Both the position numbers and the translations under genes were made by a program. From assembly GCF_001998865.1 (NCBI RefSeq), contig NZ_CP019607.1, positions 3,100,001-3,164,000 on the forward strand: a stretch of 64,000 bases of DNA. The letters run 5' to 3'. Source of the stretch: Tessaracoccus flavescens. Lineage in GTDB: Bacteria; Actinomycetota; Actinomycetes; Propionibacteriales; Propionibacteriaceae. Positions 54,019 through 63,542 of the stretch are shown here, one piece after another; the first letter of the stretch is position 1, and the number at the start of each line of letters is the position of its first letter. The notes below the pieces were generated by a model. The model saw only the letters and a list, made by a program, of their open reading frames with translations, was not told the origin of the DNA and made no database searches.

Positions 54019-54399
54019 ATGACGCTTCCACAGTGGCTCACCACGATCTTCGTGATCGTCGAGTACGTGATGAAGATCATCGCCATCGGGGTGGTTCCCG
54101 AGAACCGCCGCCCGTCATCGTCATCGGCCTGGCTGCTGCTGATCCTCTTCCTGCCCGTCATCGGCTTCCCGCTCTACTGGCTCATCGGGAGCCCCTGGGT
54201 GCGGGGACGCCGTCAGAAGATCCAGGAACAGAGCGACGAGGTCATCAAGCGCCACACCGAGGGACTTCCGCTCGTCCCCGAGGGGGCCCACGCGAGCCCA
54301 GCGCTCGAACGCATCCTGCACATGAACCGGGCTCTGACCAGCATGCCCTGCATGACCGGCGAGGTGCTCGGCATGCACGGCGAGGCGGCCGAGACCTGA
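54019..54399 (+). pseudogene. Truncated cardiolipin synthase (N-terminal part only)
   Basis: 126 residues from the ATG at 54019 behind CCAGGAGGGCAC. Two N-terminal membrane segments (about 6-22 and 34-56) and VPENRRPSSSSAWLLLILFLPVIGFPLYWLIGSPW match the start of ClsA-type cardiolipin synthases. The homology runs to NRALTSMPCMTGE and then stops. Both phospholipase-D HKD motifs are absent from the sequence that follows. It is a gene remnant, or less likely a short membrane protein derived from it. An intact cls is expected elsewhere. Confidence 0.7.
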
Positions 54400-54496
54400 T
54401 GTGAGGCACGGGAAGTGCCGCAGCGGGCCCTCGAGCCAGGCACCGAGACGGTGACACGCTTCCCCCAGTTGGCTCTTCCGCTCCGGGGTGAGGCGA

Positions 54497-55546
54497 TCAG
54501 AGCCAGTTGCGCCACTTGAAGACGAAGTACATCGCGACTCCCGTGACCAGCATGAGGCCGAGCGCCCAGGCGTAGCCGAAGGGCCATTCCAGCTCTGGCA
54601 TGTTGGTGAAGTTCATGCCGTAGGTCCCTGCGACGAGGCTCGGCACGAACAGCACGCCTGCCCAGGCCGCGATCCGGCGCGAGTCCTCGGCCTGGCGCAG
54701 GCTCGCCGCGGTCATGTTGGTGACCTCCTCGTTCTGGCGCTGGGTCTGCAGCGAGAGGTTGAGGTCGAGGGTTCCCTTGAGGGCCTCGCGCAGGGTCTCC
54801 ACCCGCTCGTCGGCGATGATGGCGTGGTCCTCGATGTCGCGGAGCTCCTGCAGCACCCGTTCCGGTGCGTCGGACAGGAGCTGGTCGGCGCGCAGGTCGG
54901 CCATGATGTCGCGCAGCGGCCGGACGGCGCGCTGGAAGTCGATCACCTCACGCGAGAGCTGGTAGATCCGCTTCGAGACGTTCGTGCTGCCACCGAAGAC
55001 CTCGGTCTCGATCTCGTCGACGTCGTTCTCGATGCCGAGCACGACGGGGCGGTACTCGTCTACGACGAGGTCGACCAGATGCAGCAGCACGGTGCGTGGA
55101 CCCATGGCGAGCAGGTGCGGGTGCGCCTCCAGTTGGTCGCGGAGCTGGGAGAGGTCTGGTGTCGCCGCGTGTCGCAGCGTGATCACCAGCCGGTCACCGA
55201 CGATCGTGTGGAGCTCGCCGAAGGCGACCGACTCGCTCCGGTCGATGTAGTCGGCCGCGCGCAGCACGAGGAAGGCGGTGTCGCCGTAGCGCTCGAACTT
55301 GGGTCGCTGATGGGCGGTGACTGCGTCCTCCACCAACAGCGGGCTGAGGGAGAACTGCTTCGACAGCAGCGACATCTCCTCATGCGTCGGGCGTAGCAGG
55401 CCCGCCCAGGCGAAGCCGTCGGGATGGGCGTCGAGCCCTTCGAACAGTTCGGCGAAGGTGGTGGGACTCGCCACCCGGTGACCGTCGACGTAGATGCCGG
55501 CGTCGACGATCGACGAGCCGGCCGCTGCCTCAGCGTGTTCGTACAT
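54497..55546 (-). CDS. corA: Magnesium/cobalt transporter CorA
   Basis: 349 residues. The pentameric channel's cytoplasmic funnel occupies about residues 1-285 and two C-terminal membrane helices follow. The signature GMN is in YGMNFTNMPEL near the end of the first helix. The ATG at 55544-55546 (MYEHAEAAAG) follows GGCAGGAGGCGGG; a longer frame upstream is not homologous. It imports Mg2+ and also Co2+. Confidence 0.92.
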   Translation of the reverse strand: MYEHAEAAAGSSIVDAGIYVDGHRVASPTTFAELFEGLDAHPDGFAWAGLLRPTHEEMSLLSKQFSLSPLLVEDAVTAHQRPKFERYGDTAFLVLRAADYIDRSESVAFGELHTIVGDRLVITLRHAATPDLSQLRDQLEAHPHLLAMGPRTVLLHLVDLVVDEYRPVVLGIENDVDEIETEVFGGSTNVSKRIYQLSREVIDFQRAVRPLRDIMADLRADQLLSDAPERVLQELRDIEDHAIIADERVETLREALKGTLDLNLSLQTQRQNEEVTNMTAASLRQAEDSRRIAAWAGVLFVPSLVAGTYGMNFTNMPELEWPFGYAWALGLMLVTGVAMYFVFKWRNWL

Positions 55547-55589
55547 CCCGCCTCCTGCCTGGAACGGGCTCAGACTACCGCCGGGCGAC

Positions 55590-56072
55590 CTACTCGGCCG
55601 CGACCTTCGGGGTCGCGTCGCGTCGGGCCATGGCCCAGACGATGCCGCCGACAGCGACCACCAGCACGGCAACCAGCGCGGCGGGGGAGTACTGCCACAG
55701 CTTGACCACGGCCGCCCATCCGATGAAGCCCACCGTCGCGTAGAGAAACGCCCAGGCGACGCAGCCGACCGTGACGGCGGGAAGGTAGCGCCGAAGCGGC
55801 ATCCGCGCGACCCCGGCGGCGAGGTTGATCACGGTCTGGATGCCGATCGTGAGGAAGCTCAGCGAGATCGCCGGTGCTCCCCACCGGTTCAGCCAGCGGG
55901 TCGCGTTGGCATAGTGCCGGGTGGTGATCATTCGCGCCAGCCGGGTGCGCTCCGCGCCCGCCGCCATGCCGCGGCCGAGCCAGTAGGTTCCGTTGGCCCG
56001 GAGCATCACAATGACGAAGAGAGCTACCACCACCACGAGGTAGGGGGCATCCCACGTCATCGGATTGAACAC
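55590..56072 (-). CDS. DedA/VTT-domain membrane protein
   Basis: 160 residues with about five hydrophobic segments. The VTT (SNARE-associated) core is seen as GTYWLGRGMA and ISLSFLTIGIQTVINLAAGVARMPLRRYLPAVTVG. DedA proteins are undecaprenyl-phosphate or phospholipid flippases. It is shorter than typical DedA (about 200), mainly at the N-terminus. ATG start (MFNPMTW). Confidence 0.8.
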   Translation of the reverse strand: MFNPMTWDAPYLVVVVALFVIVMLRANGTYWLGRGMAAGAERTRLARMITTRHYANATRWLNRWGAPAISLSFLTIGIQTVINLAAGVARMPLRRYLPAVTVGCVAWAFLYATVGFIGWAAVVKLWQYSPAALVAVLVVAVGGIVWAMARRDATPKVAAE

Positions 56073-56230
56073 GGCTCTCCTCGCGTGACGAGACAGGTGG
56101 TGGGCAGAGTCTCCAGTCTATCCGGGATTCTGGGAGACTCCGTGTCGCGAAATCGCTCCATGTCGTCGGCCATCGCATTCGGGCTCTGGGCCCCGCCCGG
56201 CGTGAGTGGCGCTGACAGCGTCGTGCGCAT

Positions 56231-56765
56231 GTGGCTGGTGTTTCCCCGATGACGGGCCTGTTGATCGCCGGCTACGTCATCAACAAGTTCCGCGGCGACC
56301 GTTCGATCCTCGAGCCCGGCCTCGACGACCTGAGCAGAAGGACCGGGCTGCGCAACTTCGGCGTCCTGCCCTACCTGCACGGGATGTGGATCGACGGCGA
56401 GGACGCGCTGGAGGTTGCCCGGTGGCACCGGGACGCCACCCCGACGTGAGGGGCGGTGGCGGGGCGAGGCCGTCTCGGGCTACGAGATCCACCACGGACG
56501 CGCCGCGTGCGGGCCCGGAGACGAGGAGTTCCTCGACGGCGTACGGGTCGGGTCGGTGTGGGCAACGATGTGGCACGGCTCGCTCGAGTCCGACGGGTTC
56601 CGGCGCGCCTGGCTCCGCGAAGTGGCGAGGCAGGCAGGCCGCGTCTGGTCTCCGTCGGACGACGGGGTCGGGTTCGCCGCGGCGCGCGAGGCCATGATCG
56701 AGACCATCGCCGACGCCATCGAGCGTCACGTCGAGGTGGACGAGCTCCTGTCGCTTGCCAGGTGA
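56231..56765 (+). pseudogene. cobQ: Cobyric acid synthase (cobQ) remnant
   Basis: Two fragments in different frames. The first (56231-56449) encodes [26 protein letters not shown]...[17 protein letters not shown], a classic internal CobQ segment. The second (about 56475-56765) encodes GYEIHHGR, then FLDGVRVGSVWATMWHGSLESDGFRRAWL, the C-terminus of the glutamine amidotransferase domain. The N-terminal synthetase half and the region between the pieces, including the cysteine nucleophile, are missing. So the gene is dead. Confidence 0.85.
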
Positions 56766-56769
56766 CGGA

Positions 56770-57714
56770 TCAGGGCACGCGGTGCCCGGCCGCGCGGAAC
56801 AGTTCGTACCACTCGGGCCGGGTCAGTGGGACGTCCGACCCGAGCGCCGCGCCCGCGACGCGTTCGGGCGTCGTGGTGCCGAGCACGACCTGCATCCCCG
56901 CAGGGTGCCGCGTGATCCAGGCGGTGGCGATCGCGATCGCGGGAACGTCGTACCTGGCGGCGAGCCGGTCGATCACGGCGTTGAGCTCCGGGTACTCGTC
57001 CGAGCCGAGGAAGACGCCGGTGAAGAAGCCTCCCTGGAAGGGCGACCAGGCCTGGATCGTGATCCCGTTGATCCGGCAGTACTCGACGAGGCCGCCACCG
57101 TCGAGCACGACGGACTGGTCAAGGTCGGACATGTTCGCGGCGATCCCCTGCGCGATCAGCGGGGAGTGCGTGATCGAGAGCTGGAGCTGGTTCGCGACGA
57201 GCGGCTGGCGCACCGCCGTCCGCAGCAGATCGATCTGACGCGGCGTGTGGTTCGAGACGCCGAAGGCGCGGACCTTCCCGGCGGCCTCCAGTTCGTCGAA
57301 CGCGCGGGCCACCTCGTCGGGCTCGACGAGTGCGTCCGGGCGGTGCAGCAGCAGGACGTCGATGTAGTCGGTGCGCAGAGCGCGCAGCGACCCCTCGACC
57401 TGCCGCATGATGTGCTCATACGAGAAGTCGAAGTAGGGCCCGTCCGTGACGATCCCGCACTTCGTCTGGATCGTGATCTCGGAGCGCTCGGCAGGAGAGA
57501 GGCGCATGGCCTCGGCGAACCGCTCCTCGCAGGCATGGTCCCGCCCGCCGTAGATGTCGGCGTGGTCGAAGAAGTCGATCCCCGAGTCCCGGGCCGTGCT
57601 GACAAGGGTGCGGATCTCCTCGTCGCTCTTGTCGACGATCCGCATCAGCCCCAGCACGACATTTGGCACCTGAGGTCCGTCGTGACCGAGGGGAACTGTC
57701 CTCATGCTGCTCAT
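56770..57714 (-). CDS. Aldo/keto reductase
   Basis: 314 residues of the AKR TIM barrel. The catalytic Asp/Tyr/Lys/His set is visible in DFFDHADIYGG, QTKCGI and LLLHRPD. The coenzyme region near the C-terminus (VVLGTTTPERVAGA) fits NADPH binding. It resembles the YdhF subgroup. Substrate unknown. The start may be ATG 57714 or the one at 57705 (MRTVPLGHDG). Confidence 0.9.
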   Translation of the reverse strand: MSSMRTVPLGHDGPQVPNVVLGLMRIVDKSDEEIRTLVSTARDSGIDFFDHADIYGGRDHACEERFAEAMRLSPAERSEITIQTKCGIVTDGPYFDFSYEHIMRQVEGSLRALRTDYIDVLLLHRPDALVEPDEVARAFDELEAAGKVRAFGVSNHTPRQIDLLRTAVRQPLVANQLQLSITHSPLIAQGIAANMSDLDQSVVLDGGGLVEYCRINGITIQAWSPFQGGFFTGVFLGSDEYPELNAVIDRLAARYDVPAIAIATAWITRHPAGMQVVLGTTTPERVAGAALGSDVPLTRPEWYELFRAAGHRVP

Positions 57715-57775
57715 TTGTTGTGCCCTTCTCGAGACGCTCGTTCTTCGCTGAGACGATATCCCGCCTGGGGGGTAC

Positions 57776-58687
57776 CTAGTGGAGAAGGGTGCTCGCCGCG
57801 AGGATCACCGGCACACACAAGAGCGTCGACCACAGCGTCGTGGCCTGCACGAGCGAGGTCGAGGTCCGGTAGCGCATGGCGTGGACGAACACGATCTGGG
57901 CGGTGGGCAGCGCCGCAAGCACGACGGCGGCCTTCAACGGGGCACCGGAGAGCCCGAGGAGAAGACCGACGCCCAGGGCGACGGCAGGTACGACGAGCAC
58001 CTTGACCAGGATCGCCGCGACGGTCATCGGGGTGAGCCTGCGCAGAGACGGCAACGGGCTCCAGTGGAACGACATCCCGAACGCGAGCAGCATGGTCGGG
58101 ATGCCGAGGTCGGCGAGCAGGCCCATCGGACTCCAGATCAGCGACGGCGGCTCCCATCCGCTGAGGTTGACCGCGAGCCCGATCGCGCCACCCAGCACGA
58201 GAGGATGGGTCAGGAAGCTGCGCAGCACGGAGTGGCCCCGCCCGGTGGGCGTCGTCTCGAGCATGGCGACCGCCGTCGGTTGGAGGACGAGCACCTGCAG
58301 CAGCATCGCGGGCGCGGCCCAGGCCGCGTCGCCGAGCACGTAGGCGGCGATCGGAATGCCGAGATTGCCTGCGTTGACGTAGCTGGTGGTCAGGTAGCCG
58401 ATCGTGGCCTCCGCGCGGGTCGCGCCGAGGAACCTCCTGGCCGCGAGGGCGAAGGCGAGGCCGGTGCCGACGCACGCGATGCCGAAGGCGATCACGTGTG
58501 CGCCGAGCAGTCGGTCGAGGTCGGCCTCGGCGACCGCCACCAGCACCAGCGCGGGCTGGCCGACGAAGTACGCGACGTCACCGAGGGTGCGCCCCGCTGT
58601 GCGGCCGACGGCGCGCGTCCGGGCGAGCAGGTAGCCGACGCCCACGACGATGGCGATCGTGCTGAACCCCTCGAGCGCCGACCACAT
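57776..58687 (-). CDS. AEC-family transporter (auxin efflux carrier-like)
   Basis: 303 residues with about ten membrane segments. The family's conserved NAGNLGIPI is at about residue 108 and the fold repeats in the second half. Bacterial members export or import malate and other organic acids; the substrate cannot be told from sequence. It runs in the same direction as the reductase gene with 60 bases between and may share a transcript. Confidence 0.85.
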   Translation of the reverse strand: MWSALEGFSTIAIVVGVGYLLARTRAVGRTAGRTLGDVAYFVGQPALVLVAVAEADLDRLLGAHVIAFGIACVGTGLAFALAARRFLGATRAEATIGYLTTSYVNAGNLGIPIAAYVLGDAAWAAPAMLLQVLVLQPTAVAMLETTPTGRGHSVLRSFLTHPLVLGGAIGLAVNLSGWEPPSLIWSPMGLLADLGIPTMLLAFGMSFHWSPLPSLRRLTPMTVAAILVKVLVVPAVALGVGLLLGLSGAPLKAAVVLAALPTAQIVFVHAMRYRTSTSLVQATTLWSTLLCVPVILAASTLLH

Positions 58688-58739
58688 GGGCTCAGCCTAG
58701 TGCCGCCGGGCGCGGCGATCCGTGGCCGGCCGCCGTGCG

Positions 58740-59342
58740 TCAGATGGCCAGGCGGGCGTCCAGCCAGCGGCCGATGGCCTCGCGGATGAGGGGCGCATCC
58801 GCCTTCAGGGAATGGTCACCCTTCACGACGACGATCTCGCCCGAGGCCGGCGGCTCAGGCATGCCGAAGGGATCCGACTCGCCCTGGACGACCAACACCG
58901 GCACGGTGACCGCGCTCAACTCGTCCTGGCGTGACGGCCTGCCCTTCGGCGGCTGGAGCGGGAAGGCGAGGCAGACGACACCGTCGCTCCCGGTCACCTC
59001 GGAGGTCCGGCAGGCGACCCGCCCGCCATAGGAGCGGCCGCCTGTGATCAGCGGGCCGTCCGGAAGGCGCGACCTCAGGCCGGCCGTCACGGCGGTGAAC
59101 GCCTCGTCGGTCTGCGTTCCGCGCGGAGGCACCCGCCGTCCGGCCACCGCGTAGGGAGGCTGCACGAGGGCGGCAGCCATACCGCGCCCGAGTGCCACGC
59201 GGCAGGCGAGTTCCAGGTCGCCCGACCCGATGAAACCGCTTGCTCCCGGCCCCAGAACGAGCAGTCCACGCGCCGTCGTCTCGGGGTCGCTGAGCAGGAC
59301 CTTCGCCGGGCCGTTGGCGGTTTCGACGGTGAGCTCTTCCAT
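58740..59342 (-). CDS. Alpha/beta hydrolase, dienelactone-hydrolase/TEX30-like
   Basis: 200 residues. The nucleophile elbow is GGRSYGGRVA, the acid GESDPFG and the histidine GDHSL, in the spacing of the small KANL3/TEX30-type hydrolases. No signal peptide, so cytoplasmic. Substrate unknown. ATG start (MEELTVETANG). Confidence 0.85.
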   Translation of the reverse strand: MEELTVETANGPAKVLLSDPETTARGLLVLGPGASGFIGSGDLELACRVALGRGMAAALVQPPYAVAGRRVPPRGTQTDEAFTAVTAGLRSRLPDGPLITGGRSYGGRVACRTSEVTGSDGVVCLAFPLQPPKGRPSRQDELSAVTVPVLVVQGESDPFGMPEPPASGEIVVVKGDHSLKADAPLIREAIGRWLDARLAI

Positions 59343-59441
59343 GCCGCTGATCCTAGGCGTCGAGGGCCAGCCGCACGGGCAGAGCGTCGTCGTCGTCCCG
59401 AGCCGCCGGGGGAACGGGTACCCGGCGACCGGCGTCCGGCC

Positions 59442-60647
59442 TCAGTCGGCCTGGGCTGTCTGCATCGCCACCCAGGCCTCCGGCTGGTGCGCGCAGGTCG
59501 GGTCGCTCGCGAGCGGGTCGCCGAGCATGGCGTGGGCGCGGGCGCGGGAACCGCCGCAGATCCAGTTGAACTCGCACACGCCGCACTTGCCCGAGTAGCT
59601 CGACGGGTCGCGAAGGGCCTGCATCATCGGCGCCTCGGCGTAGATCTCGCGGAAGCTCTGCTCCTTGACCGAACCACAGCGGTAGGGGAGGAAGCCGGAG
59701 GGGTAGACGTCGCCGATGTGATCCACGAAGGCGAACCCGCGCCCGGAGTTGACGCCGATCGGCGGCCTTGGCGGGCGGCGATCGGTGACGGGCCCGAGCA
59801 GTCGCTCGGTCTCTTCGGTCAACCAGGCGTGCAGGGCCCCCGTCTCCGGCATGGGGAGACCCGCGCTCCGTGCGTCGTCGCGCTGCAGGGCGACGCGGCG
59901 GTAGTTCGGCGCCTCGGTCACCTTCACGGCGATCCGGTCGGAGACGTCGTGCAGCCAGTGCAGCACGTCTTCCATCTCCTGCGGATCCAGCGCCTCGAGG
60001 TTCGAGCCGCGGCCCATAGGCACCAGGAACAGCAGGTACCACATGCCGGCCCCCATGGACTTCACCGTCTGCAGGATCTGCGGAAGTTCGCGCAGGTTGT
60101 TGCGGCAGATCGTGGTGTTGACCTGGAACCGGAAACCGTGGCGCACCACGAGCTCGGCCGCGGCGAGCGAGTCGTCGAAGGTTCCGTCGATCCCGCGGAA
60201 CGAGTCGTGGGTGGCCGCGGTCGCGCCGTCGAGCGAGATCGAGAAGGCCTTGACGCCTGCCTCACGCACCGAGGCGAGCCGCTCGTCGGTGAGTAGCGGG
60301 GTGACCGACGGGGAGAGCGCGATCGGCAGGCCGATCGAGGTGCCGTAGCTGATCAGCTCCTCCAGGTCGTCGCGTTCAAAGGCGTCGCCACCGGAGAGGA
60401 TCACGATCGGGCGGGGCGTGCCGTATGCCGCGAAGTCGTCCAGCAGGGCCTTGCCCTGTTCGGTGGTCAGCTGCCGCGGATCGGCCCGCGTGAAGGCGTC
60501 GGCACGACAGTGGCGACAGGCGAGCTGACAGGCGCGGGTGACCTCCCACACGAGCACATGGGGACGCTCCTCGGCGGCGTGGTGCAGGGTCCGCACCACT
60601 CCCTTGCGCGCGCTGTGTGGGTGGACGTGGGAAGGGTGTTCGTTCAC
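59442..60647 (-). CDS. Radical SAM/SPASM protein (TIGR04053-like)
   Basis: 401 residues. The radical SAM motif is CQLACRHC near residue 40; ILSGGDAFERDDLEEL and SLDGATAATHD follow the standard fold. The C-terminal SPASM domain holds CGSVK, CGVCEFNWICGGSRARA and the last cysteine in DPTCAHQ. The family is related to AhbD/NirJ heme-modifying enzymes and to peptide-modifying maturases. No heme or peptide-precursor gene is adjacent, so the substrate is unknown. Confidence 0.88.
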   Translation of the reverse strand: MNEHPSHVHPHSARKGVVRTLHHAAEERPHVLVWEVTRACQLACRHCRADAFTRADPRQLTTEQGKALLDDFAAYGTPRPIVILSGGDAFERDDLEELISYGTSIGLPIALSPSVTPLLTDERLASVREAGVKAFSISLDGATAATHDSFRGIDGTFDDSLAAAELVVRHGFRFQVNTTICRNNLRELPQILQTVKSMGAGMWYLLFLVPMGRGSNLEALDPQEMEDVLHWLHDVSDRIAVKVTEAPNYRRVALQRDDARSAGLPMPETGALHAWLTEETERLLGPVTDRRPPRPPIGVNSGRGFAFVDHIGDVYPSGFLPYRCGSVKEQSFREIYAEAPMMQALRDPSSYSGKCGVCEFNWICGGSRARAHAMLGDPLASDPTCAHQPEAWVAMQTAQAD

Positions 60648-60765
60648 CCCAGCGATACTACGAAACGTCGTATTGACTGCTGTCTTCAGGGTCGATTTGT
60701 GACGGCACCACGGTCGTACTCGCGACCGCTCGTCGTGTACTAGGTTGGGATTCGGAGGTACATGC

Positions 60766-61662
60766 GTGAGCGACTACAAGGACTTCGATTTCGACAGCAC
60801 CCAGAAGGAGGCGTGGGAGGAGTTCTCCCGACGCCTCGACGAGGTGCTGTCGGTGATGGATGCCACCGCCGACCTGACGATCTCGGTCGCGTCGGCCTCT
60901 GATGACGCCCCGCGCCCGGGCATCCGCTTCTCGATCACCGCGCCGCAGCAGATCTCCGCCTACGTGACAGGTTCGGCGGCCGGCCGGGCGACCGATCGCG
61001 AGGGTGAGCTGCTCGCAGGCCTCGGCTGGAACGAGCCGACCGACGCCGAGCCGTTGTTCCACACCGCCGTCGACCAGGAGTCCTCGGCCGAGCTCGCGCT
61101 GCTTTCCACCGACACTCTCGCCGACGTCTTCGGCGTGCTGCACCCGATCTTCCTCGAACCGGACCAGCTCGCCGAGATCCTGCAGGTGCAGGGGGAGTGG
61201 ACGCCGCTCGCACCGAGGCCGCTCAGCCGGGAGGAGATGTCGCTCCGCACGGGCAGCCGGATCGAGCTCGACCACCTGGTCGACGCCGTGCTGCGTCGCG
61301 AGTTCGGCCATCCTCCGCTGCGCAACGAGCAGGGCGACGTGGCGATCCGGGTCGGCTCGACCATGGTGTTCCTCCGCTCGACGCCCGACGCGGCCGAGCT
61401 CGTGCTCTTCTCTCCGCTGGTGCACGACGTCAGTGGGCGCTCCCGGGCATGCGAGGTGCTCAACGACCTCAACGTCGAATCCCGGTTCGGGCGCTTCTCG
61501 CTGCATCGCGATCGCGTCTTCGTGCAGCTCTCCGTCGCGGCTCAGCCCTTCGTCCCCGCCCATCTGCATCAGGCGCTGCGCGCCCTCAGCCAGATCGCCG
61601 ACGGGATCGACGACGAGCTGGCCAGTCGGCTCGGTGGCAGGACGACCTTCCAATCATCCTGA
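60766..61662 (+). CDS. YbjN/TY-chaperone-like domain protein
   Basis: 298 residues from GTG (VSDYKDFDFDST) behind TTCGGAGGTACATGC. It has no membrane segment. The second half (SRIELDHLVDAVLRREFGHPPLRNEQGDVAIRVGSTMVFLRS, then EVLNDLNVESRFGRFSLHRDRVFVQLSVAAQPF) resembles the YbjN/type III secretion chaperone-like fold found in actinobacteria. Biochemical role unknown. A divergent promoter with the radical SAM gene is likely. Confidence 0.75.
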   Translation: MSDYKDFDFDSTQKEAWEEFSRRLDEVLSVMDATADLTISVASASDDAPRPGIRFSITAPQQISAYVTGSAAGRATDREGELLAGLGWNEPTDAEPLFHTAVDQESSAELALLSTDTLADVFGVLHPIFLEPDQLAEILQVQGEWTPLAPRPLSREEMSLRTGSRIELDHLVDAVLRREFGHPPLRNEQGDVAIRVGSTMVFLRSTPDAAELVLFSPLVHDVSGRSRACEVLNDLNVESRFGRFSLHRDRVFVQLSVAAQPFVPAHLHQALRALSQIADGIDDELASRLGGRTTFQSS

Positions 61663-61670
61663 CCCGGTCA

Positions 61671-61699
61671 GGCCGGCGGGGGAGCCTGCCCCGCCGGCC
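61671..61699. terminator. Bidirectional terminator between the YbjN-like gene and the xylanase gene
   Basis: Perfect 11-bp stem GGCCGGCGGGG / CCCCGCCGGCC with a short loop, between convergent genes. Confidence 0.8.
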
Positions 61700-61716
61700 C
61701 TCAGCCGGTTCCGCGG

Positions 61717-62919
61717 TCAGCGGTTGGCCCTGCCCGCAGGAGTCGGCAGGGCGAAGCTGCACGGCCGCAGCTCCGGTTTCTTGTCACACGCCTTCGGCAG
61801 GCGCGGCGTGACGGCGTCCTCGAGGGTGTCGACCATCGCGTGGAAGGCCGGCTTGAGCTGGCCGTCGGCGGTCATCAGCGTCGCCCAGCCCTCGCGCGCG
61901 AAGGTCTGCGGCACCCAAGAGTAGGCGTCGTTGAAGCCCCACACGGTGAAGCTGGTGCACGCCTCGTTGTCGAGGCAGGCCTTGAGCAGCTTCACGTGGC
62001 GATTCGTGTGCTCGGCGACCTCTTCATCGGTCGGCTCGCGGCCCTCCACCTCGGGGATCCGGACGTCGGCCTCGGTGATGGCCACCTTCAGGCCCAGGTC
62101 GGCGAAGCGCTCGAGGTTGGCCTCGAGGCCGTTGTCGTAGTCGTACTGCAGGCTGAGGTGGGCCTGGGCGCCGAAGCCGTGCAGTGGCACGCCGTCGGCG
62201 AGCAGGCGCTTGGCGAGGCCGTAGTAGGCGTCGGTCTTCTCGTTGATTCCCTCCGCGTTGTAGTCGTTGAGGAACAGCCGGGCCTTCGGGTCGGCCTTGT
62301 GTGCCCACCGGAACGCGTCACCGATCAGGGCCTCGGGGTCGTCCGCGCACGCCTTCAGGAACGGATTGGAGTTGGTGCGCAGCCTGACGCCGCCGACGTC
62401 CCAGGTGTCCTGGTAGATCTCGTTGGCCACGTCCCACTCGTAGATCTTGTTCTTGTAGCGGCCCACGACGGTGGTGATGTGGTCCTTGAGGACGGCGCGC
62501 GCCTCGTCGCAGGTCCAGGTGGCGCTCGCCTCGGTGACCCATGCCGGGTTCTGGCTGTGCCACAGCAGCGTGTGGCCGCGAACCTGCTGACCGTTGCGCT
62601 TGGCGAACTCCATCACGGCATCGGCGCCGCTGAAGTCGTAGACCCCCTCTTCCGGGTGGATCTCGGCCCACTTCATGTCGTTCTCGGGCGTGATCGAGTC
62701 GAACTGGGCGCCGATCAGCTGCTGGTAGGTCGTCGGGTTCTTGCGGTCGTAGTCGATCAGGTCGCGCTGGCCCCACGCGGCGGTGCCGATGAGGGGGCGG
62801 TCCGGGCCTGCGTCTCGCAGCGTCGCCTGATCCGCCCCTGCTGTCGGGGCGGAGAGGAGCAGCGTCGCGGAGGCGGCGAGCGTGAGGCCGCCGAGCAGTG
62901 GACCTCTGATGGTTCGCAT
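61717..62919 (-). CDS. Secreted endo-1,4-beta-xylanase (GH10)
   Basis: 400 residues. A signal peptide (about 1-29, MRTIRGPLLGGLTLAASATLLLSAPTAGA) targets it outside the cell. The GH10 barrel carries TPENDMKW, HTLLWHSQNPAW, the acid/base Glu in WDVANE and the nucleophile Glu in ITEADVRI. There is no carbohydrate-binding module; the C-terminus is a short Cys-containing tail (CDKKPELRPC). It hydrolyses xylan. It stands alone, with no xylose genes in the window. Confidence 0.93.
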   Translation of the reverse strand: MRTIRGPLLGGLTLAASATLLLSAPTAGADQATLRDAGPDRPLIGTAAWGQRDLIDYDRKNPTTYQQLIGAQFDSITPENDMKWAEIHPEEGVYDFSGADAVMEFAKRNGQQVRGHTLLWHSQNPAWVTEASATWTCDEARAVLKDHITTVVGRYKNKIYEWDVANEIYQDTWDVGGVRLRTNSNPFLKACADDPEALIGDAFRWAHKADPKARLFLNDYNAEGINEKTDAYYGLAKRLLADGVPLHGFGAQAHLSLQYDYDNGLEANLERFADLGLKVAITEADVRIPEVEGREPTDEEVAEHTNRHVKLLKACLDNEACTSFTVWGFNDAYSWVPQTFAREGWATLMTADGQLKPAFHAMVDTLEDAVTPRLPKACDKKPELRPCSFALPTPAGRANR

Positions 62920-63125
62920 CTGGGGAACTCCTTTGTCTCGATGCGCCCTGTCTTTTGGTGTGTGACAGAACTAAACGGAGAATAGGCCGGGCGCGGGTCG
63001 TCCTGCATGCGTTTCGGAAATGTTTCGGAATCAAATTTCCTGCCGGGTTCAGCGCCTACCCGGAACGGGTCATGACCCTTGACGTGCTGACGCGGAGAAA
63101 GGCCCGGGCGCGATAGGGTTGGCGC

Positions 63126-63542
63126 ATGACGAGTGAACCCGGCCAGGGCGTGACCTACTTCTCGAGGCTCGATGCCGACGAGTGTTGGGCCCTGCTGGCC
63201 GAAGCGGAGGTCGGACGGGTCGCATGGGCGCATGCCGGCGGCATCCTCGTGATCCCGGCCAACTACCGCATCCACGACCGGACCATCGAGTTCCAGACGA
63301 CCGAAGGGGGAGCTCTCTCCCGCCTCGTCGAGCCGACCGTCGTCGCCTTCGAGGTGGACGAGATCGACGCGGAGACCGCGATGGGTTGGTCGGTCCTCAT
63401 CCAGGGGCAGTCCGGTCCCGCCGCCGTCGACTCCGACGAGCGGGTCAGCTGGCTCGACGGTGAGCGGCCGGTGTGGGTCGCCATCACGCCCGGCCAGATC
63501 AGCGGCAGGGTCGTTTCCGGAACCAAGCGCGGAGGTAAGTGA
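63126..63542 (+). CDS. Pyridoxamine 5'-phosphate oxidase-fold protein
   Basis: 138 residues of the split-barrel FMN-binding fold: LDADECWALLAEAEVGRVAWAHAGGILVIPANYRIHDRTIEFQTTEGG. In actinobacteria such small proteins bind FMN or F420 and are often induced in dormancy. It overlaps the universal stress protein gene by one base (TGATG), which supports a stress role by context. Confidence 0.85.
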   Translation: MTSEPGQGVTYFSRLDADECWALLAEAEVGRVAWAHAGGILVIPANYRIHDRTIEFQTTEGGALSRLVEPTVVAFEVDEIDAETAMGWSVLIQGQSGPAAVDSDERVSWLDGERPVWVAITPGQISGRVVSGTKRGGK

